DNA from: Bdellovibrio sp. 28-41-41
Lineage (GTDB): Bacteria; Bdellovibrionota; Bdellovibrionia; Bdellovibrionales; Bdellovibrionaceae
Direction of reading: 5' to 3'
Length of the DNA: 64,000 nt
NCBI GenBank assembly: GCA_002256935.1
Contig: NCGL01000011.1
Span: 24,899-88,898, forward strand
Below, in pieces: positions 60,536 through 64,000 of this stretch. A model generated the notes under the pieces. It was given only the letters and a program-made list of their open reading frames with translations. It was not told the origin of the DNA and made no database searches. The position numbers and the translations under genes were made by a program. Numbering within the stretch: the first letter of the stretch is position 1; each line of letters begins with the position of its first letter.

Positions 60536-61934
60536 TATTTTCCTTTCGAGTGACTTGCGTCTTAATACGATCTGACTCTAAAAGCCTATCTGCCTCTTCA
60601 ATACTCAAATAAGGTGTTTGAACTTCTGTCATCAGCGGACCTTCTTTCCAAATGGCTCGACCAGGAATTAGAGGTAAGTCAGTGGCCCGTCCATTTCCAA
60701 GAACTGTGATACTGGAGCTATCATTTTGCATAGGGAAGCATAGAACCCCCGAAAGATTTGCTTTAACCTGGGGATCAAGCGATCTTGAATCCGGGCGTTG
60801 AGTTGCAATAATTAAATTTATCCCTGCCGCCCGTCCCTGCCTTGCAATCAAACTCAATATTCGTCGGGCCTGAATTATTTTTGATGAATCAGATCCGCCG
60901 CCTGCCAAAAATAATTCAGCCGCTTCGTCCACCACAATTAGACGCCTATTTCTCAAAAAAGAGTTTTCTTTTGAACTTGAATCTAAATTGGCAATATCTT
61001 TTACCTTGTTCTTTTTTAAAAATTCGATTCGTCGAATCAATTCCGTTTGAAGAGACTCTAATTCTTCGATGGCTCGATCAATGTTTGGGATAACGTCGAC
61101 CCTTGGCAATTCTTCAAAAAGCTGAAACTCTAGCCCCCCTTTTAAATCAATTAATGTGAATCTCATGTTTTTGGAATTAAGAAATAAAGTCGTGATCAGG
61201 TTACGTAAAAAAGTGGACTTACCTCCGCCGGTTTGACCGGCTACTAATAGATGAGGAGTAGCATCTAAATCACCGAATACTTCTTTGGCCCGTGTGGCAC
61301 CGACAAAAAAAGAAGTCTTATTGGTTTTTTGAACCTCTTGAAAACGAACAGAAGAAGGTAAACTCATGTTCGAGAATAGAATTTCGACGGTCCCTTTTGT
61401 TCGATTCTCTTTGATGTCATCAATATAGGCACGGAGCCCGCTTTCGATCCTCGCCTTAGCATTTATGAAATCACTTAATGCAAAAGATATTTTGGTCAGT
61501 ACCAGTTTCTTGGTGTCTTCGTCTACTGGATATACACCAACTATTTTTGGGGTCTTTCCAAGCACACTTCGCAGGCCCGCGATAGTCAGGGTCTCTTCAA
61601 GTCTTTTTTTGAATCTAATAAGCCGAGCACCTTCGATAAAACCCCAAATCAGAAAAGGTAAAACTAAATAGATCAAAATCAATATCCCATGACCAATAAA
61701 TGAAACGGGATATATTTTTTTTAACAATGGACCTCTATACGCAAACTGATCAATACCGGTTGTGTAAATGAGAAATAGCAGTGATGAGAAAACAAATATC
61801 GAATCAAACGGAATCGTTTTAAATTTAATGCCGTTGTATAGACCTTGAAATGGAATCCAAAGAGCTTTAAAAAACTCTTCATACTTGATCTCAGAAATCA
61901 TTTTTAAATAAGCGTTGTCATTACCCCCAGACAT
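60507..61934 (-). CDS. FtsK/TraD-like DNA translocase (coupling protein)
   Basis: A 475-residue ATPase with N-terminal membrane helices (SIFVFSSLLFLIYTTG, FIGHGILILIYLVLPFLIWG), a Walker A GQTGGGKST near residue 235, Walker B LIVVDEAAEL near 335, and RQGRAAGINLIIATQRPDSR. It drives DNA through the transfer apparatus. C-terminal gamma-type specificity domain is not evident. Gene order with T4SS genes supports a coupling protein or FtsK-type ICE translocase. Confidence 0.88.
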   Translation of the reverse strand: MSGGNDNAYLKMISEIKYEEFFKALWIPFQGLYNGIKFKTIPFDSIFVFSSLLFLIYTTGIDQFAYRGPLLKKIYPVSFIGHGILILIYLVLPFLIWGFIEGARLIRFKKRLEETLTIAGLRSVLGKTPKIVGVYPVDEDTKKLVLTKISFALSDFINAKARIESGLRAYIDDIKENRTKGTVEILFSNMSLPSSVRFQEVQKTNKTSFFVGATRAKEVFGDLDATPHLLVAGQTGGGKSTFLRNLITTLFLNSKNMRFTLIDLKGGLEFQLFEELPRVDVIPNIDRAIEELESLQTELIRRIEFLKKNKVKDIANLDSSSKENSFLRNRRLIVVDEAAELFLAGGGSDSSKIIQARRILSLIARQGRAAGINLIIATQRPDSRSLDPQVKANLSGVLCFPMQNDSSSITVLGNGRATDLPLIPGRAIWKEGPLMTEVQTPYLSIEEADRLLESDRIKTQVTRKENNENRISKRR

Positions 61935-62776
61935 TATTTCGACCCGTTAAAGAATAAGAAAATGGGTGTCCCCGAATCGACCATCAAAGAAACTTTTTGG
62001 TTCTTTGTACTTTCCATTAGGGACCTAGCTTGTTCAAGCGAGGCATGGGCGGCACCATTTAATAACGCATTTGAAGTTGTATTTTGCTCGACACTCGCCC
62101 CATTGACGCCGGTTCTCTCCTTCATTCCCTCAGCTAAACCACCGACAAAGTTTAATCCGACTGAAGCCCCGAGCCTGACGGACTCAGAGCCAAGCCTGGA
62201 AGCCTGAAGACCAACTAACTGATCTTCAGAATCTAAAGCGACAGCACTAATTTCTAGAACCTCTCGCTCATTTACTATTGCCTTAAGAAACTGAATCCCA
62301 ACTCTTGATTCTAGACTTTGACCTACACCAATAAGCATCGAGCCACTTGAAATCTTAACTTCACCACTCACAACTACATCCTCTATAAGGACCGCTTTAA
62401 CTGGCCCGTCGGTGGCGGACGTTTGAAGTACCGCCTTTACAATCGTGCCCGGAAGTATTTCATTCGCTCCAGGACGAGAAATCGTCGTAGGTCCCGGTAA
62501 CTTTACTGGTTGGGCTTGATGTAATTTCGTCGGTCGTTTGGTTTCGCTGGTTTTGTGATCTGGAATCGAGTTTAAGTTTCGTGACCCAACATTTTGCGAG
62601 CTTGTAAATTCCGTCGCTTTTTTTATTGTTCTTTTGGGTTCTTCTATCAAAATAGCCAAAATTCCCAATAGTCCAAAGCTAATCGAGGCTCGTCTCATCA
62701 GTTTTTTGCTGATGGTTTTCTTTTTACCTTCTTGCTCGAAAACTATACTTTCAAACTTTTCTTTCAATTTTCCCAT
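61934..62776 (-). CDS. VirB10/TrbI-like T4SS protein
   Basis: A 280-residue protein with an N-terminal cytoplasmic basic part, one TM helix (ASISFGLLGILAILIEE), a Pro-rich linker (KLPGPTTISRPGANEILPGT) and a C-terminal beta-barrel domain with LIGVGQSLESRVGIQF and a Gly/Leu helix (SVGLNFVGGLAEGMKERT). It belongs to TrbI/VirB10/TraB. It connects inner and outer membrane in the T4SS. Confidence 0.85.
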   Translation of the reverse strand: MGKLKEKFESIVFEQEGKKKTISKKLMRRASISFGLLGILAILIEEPKRTIKKATEFTSSQNVGSRNLNSIPDHKTSETKRPTKLHQAQPVKLPGPTTISRPGANEILPGTIVKAVLQTSATDGPVKAVLIEDVVVSGEVKISSGSMLIGVGQSLESRVGIQFLKAIVNEREVLEISAVALDSEDQLVGLQASRLGSESVRLGASVGLNFVGGLAEGMKERTGVNGASVEQNTTSNALLNGAAHASLEQARSLMESTKNQKVSLMVDSGTPIFLFFNGSK

Positions 62777-62778
62777 TA

Positions 62779-63165
62779 TTATTTTACCTTTATTTTCACA
62801 CTGCGCTCTAAACTATCTCGAATAAGAACTATTTCGTCCCCGGATTTTTCAGAGGTAACAAGTTTAAATGTATAACGTCGACCATCTAAATAAGCCGTCA
62901 GATTGGAAGATGATGTTGTAGTAAACGGTGAAATAGCGATGTCATTTTCAATATACTCAAGTCCAAAACTGTTCTTCTTCCCTAAAAGAACTTTCTGTGG
63001 TCTCGACGGAAAACTAATGATGGTACCTTTTGTCGAAACTCTAATCTCGGCGACCGATTCAGAATTTAGCCGGAGTCTACGCACCTGGCTGCATTCCGCG
63101 TAACTAGAAAGAAATAGAAATACCATTAAAAAGATGCCGAGAATTTTATTTTGATGAGCTATCAA
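62779..63165 (-). CDS. VirB9/TraK-like T4SS protein
   Basis: A 128-residue exported protein; TTG start with AGAGGTTAAAG upstream. RRLRLNSESVAEIRVSTKGT, ISFPSRPQKVLLGKKNSFGL and LTAYLDGRRYTFKLVTSEKS match the N-terminal domain of VirB9/TraK/TrbG. It is shorter than typical VirB9, lacking the C-terminal domain. Three nt separate it from the VirB10 gene. Confidence 0.7.
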   Translation of the reverse strand: MIAHQNKILGIFLMVFLFLSSYAECSQVRRLRLNSESVAEIRVSTKGTIISFPSRPQKVLLGKKNSFGLEYIENDIAISPFTTTSSSNLTAYLDGRRYTFKLVTSEKSGDEIVLIRDSLERSVKIKVK

Positions 63166-63697
63166 CTTTAACCTCTTTTTTTAATTCAATGCTTTCAACT
63201 AATAGTCCATAAGGGTTTGATTCACTCCTAGCGATTGACGAAATTTGAACCTCTATTGTAGCCGGGAGCACCGACCGTAATTTCTCAACTGCAAGGATCC
63301 GGTCGATTTCCACGATGGCCGTATTGCCCTTTATAGAAATCGAACTTACGAGAATTTTCTGTCGTATATTTTTTGATTTAAACTCCTTTTGTTCATTTGA
63401 TTTCGCTAGCTCTTCATTTGGTGACAGCCAAGAAAGGCTCGACCCTATATTTTCTGTTGAAAACCTCATCTCTAAAGCAGACCGCAGGAAAGCATCAATT
63501 TCTTGATCAGTGCGTTCTGAATCAGTTGTTTTCGCATGTGAGGAATAACAAGCCCGATCAACTACAATGGGTTTCTTCAAAGACAAGATGAGTGTTGAAA
63601 TCAATAGAACGACGGTCAAAGTAGATGATAGAAGAAGTGAATACTTCAAAATTGAATTTTGCTTGGCGGTTTCCGCCCATGCCAGTGGATATCTCAT
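63146..63697 (-). CDS. VirB8/TraE-like T4SS protein
   Basis: A 183-residue protein with one N-terminal TM helix (ILKYSLLLSSTLTVVLLIST) and a periplasmic domain (ERTDQEIDAFLRSALEMRFS, ILVSSISIKGNTAIVEIDRI) resembling TraE/VirB8. It overlaps the VirB9-like gene by 20 nt. AAGGAAAAAT precedes the ATG. A structural scaffold of the T4SS. Confidence 0.7.
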   Translation of the reverse strand: MRYPLAWAETAKQNSILKYSLLLSSTLTVVLLISTLILSLKKPIVVDRACYSSHAKTTDSERTDQEIDAFLRSALEMRFSTENIGSSLSWLSPNEELAKSNEQKEFKSKNIRQKILVSSISIKGNTAIVEIDRILAVEKLRSVLPATIEVQISSIARSESNPYGLLVESIELKKEVKVDSSSK

Positions 63698-63705
63698 ATT
63701 TTTCC

Positions 63706-64000
63706 TTAATGTTTCTTAGGTTTTTTATAGGACATTTTTTTTCTAGCTGAGCTTGGATTATTCTTATTGATCCATTCGTGGGCTTTTTGTGCGCGACTGA
63801 TGACGCCGCCACCGACGCTGCTCACACCTCGGTAGGTACCAGCTGTTTTTTGAGTCAAGTTTTTGGCAAACGCAAATGGTGACGACATTGTTGCGCCAGC
63901 CACAATCCCCCCTGCTGTGGTCGCAAGTGATGACATTCCCTTTCCTGCCAATGAACTAACAAGTATTGGGGTCATCAACAAAGATCCAGCAAGAATAAGA
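63706..64000 (-). CDS. VirB6/TrbL-like membrane protein, 5' end beyond window
   Basis: C-terminal part of a membrane protein whose frame is open to the right edge. LAGSLLMTPILVSSLAGKGM is a hydrophobic segment, followed by ATTAGGIVAGATMSSPFAFA and a Gly/Ser/Lys tail. Layout fits the C-terminus of VirB6/TrbL proteins of the T4SS. It is transcribed ahead of the TraE-like gene. Confidence 0.55.
   Translation of the reverse strand, partial: LILAGSLLMTPILVSSLAGKGMSSLATTAGGIVAGATMSSPFAFAKNLTQKTAGTYRGVSSVGGGVISRAQKAHEWINKNNPSSARKKMSYKKPKKH

Noticed and set aside
1..64000. CRISPR array or rRNA/tRNA genes
   Set aside because: No regularly spaced repeats with unique spacers and no recognisable RNA gene core were found by eye.

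Overview
The window reads as a Bdellovibrionota-type (Bdellovibrio-like) genome segment. The evidence is moderate to low GC, many secreted and lipoprotein genes with AAGGAG ribosome binding sites, a ferroportin homologue of the kind structurally characterised in Bdellovibrio bacteriovorus, and many small periplasmic proteins without well-known relatives. It is an accessory region built around copper and other heavy metals, ending on the right in a conjugative or integrative element. The species assignment is inference from gene content. No rRNA, tRNA or CRISPR array was seen.

Layout. (1) 1-3199 (+): the 3' part of a CusA-type copper/silver RND pump and a small periplasmic cupredoxin. (2) 3294-10194 (-): a tightly coupled Czc-like operon (TolC channel, a 139-residue mini-adaptor, CzcA pump, HupE/UreJ-type permease, small membrane and His-rich proteins). 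(3) 10332-13172 (+): two CsoR/RcnR-family regulators, a ferroportin, a His-rich protein and a lipoprotein. (4) 13378-20656 (-): an extensin-like lipoprotein and a second RND operon with TolC but no recognisable adaptor, small periplasmic proteins standing in its place. (5) 20750-27696 (+): CsoR, a periplasmic redox set (c-type cytochromes, ankyrin-cupredoxin fusion, YceI, heme-tagged porin) and the CopA copper ATPase. A CsoR-type operator lies between the divergent operons 4 and 5. (6) 27767-30390: an orphan HhH plus PD-(D/E)XK nuclease, a broken Csp-type copper-storage gene and a DUF6629-like membrane protein. (7) 30575-35294 (-): a four-gene operon, polyphosphate kinase 2, free HMA-like protein, P1B ATPase with a CPD motif, and CHAD polyphosphate-binding protein; the last two overlap by ATGA. 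(8) 35491-38514 (+): a Lys-rich peptide, then the multicopper oxidase CopA/PcoA and outer-membrane CopB/PcoB. (9) 38740-48758: LemA and two TPM proteins, archaeal-type GAPDH, cytidine deaminase, YHS protein, glycoamylase-family protein, phosphoglucomutase, EamA and lycopene-cyclase-like membrane proteins. (10) 48960-53889 (+): an uncharacterised envelope cluster (two FMN-binding-like proteins, one with a heme motif, outer-membrane proteins, a porin and DUF305). (11) 53890-64000: an ArdC protein behind a repeat-rich non-coding stretch, a tyrosine integrase with excisionase, a Replic_Relax protein, an FtsK/TraD-like ATPase and type IV secretion genes (VirB10, VirB9, VirB8 and VirB6-like) running off the right edge.

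How it fits together. Copper or related ions are sensed by CsoR/RcnR proteins, pumped from the cytoplasm by P1B ATPases and ferroportin, oxidised by the multicopper oxidase, buffered by cupredoxins and His-rich proteins, and expelled by RND pumps. The most unusual part is the operon pairing polyphosphate enzymes with a non-canonical P1B ATPase. The stripped-down or missing RND adaptors, the 48960-53889 envelope cluster and two copies of a 122-123-nt intergenic element are next. The right end suggests horizontal transfer, but which part of the metal region belongs to the mobile element cannot be decided from this window.
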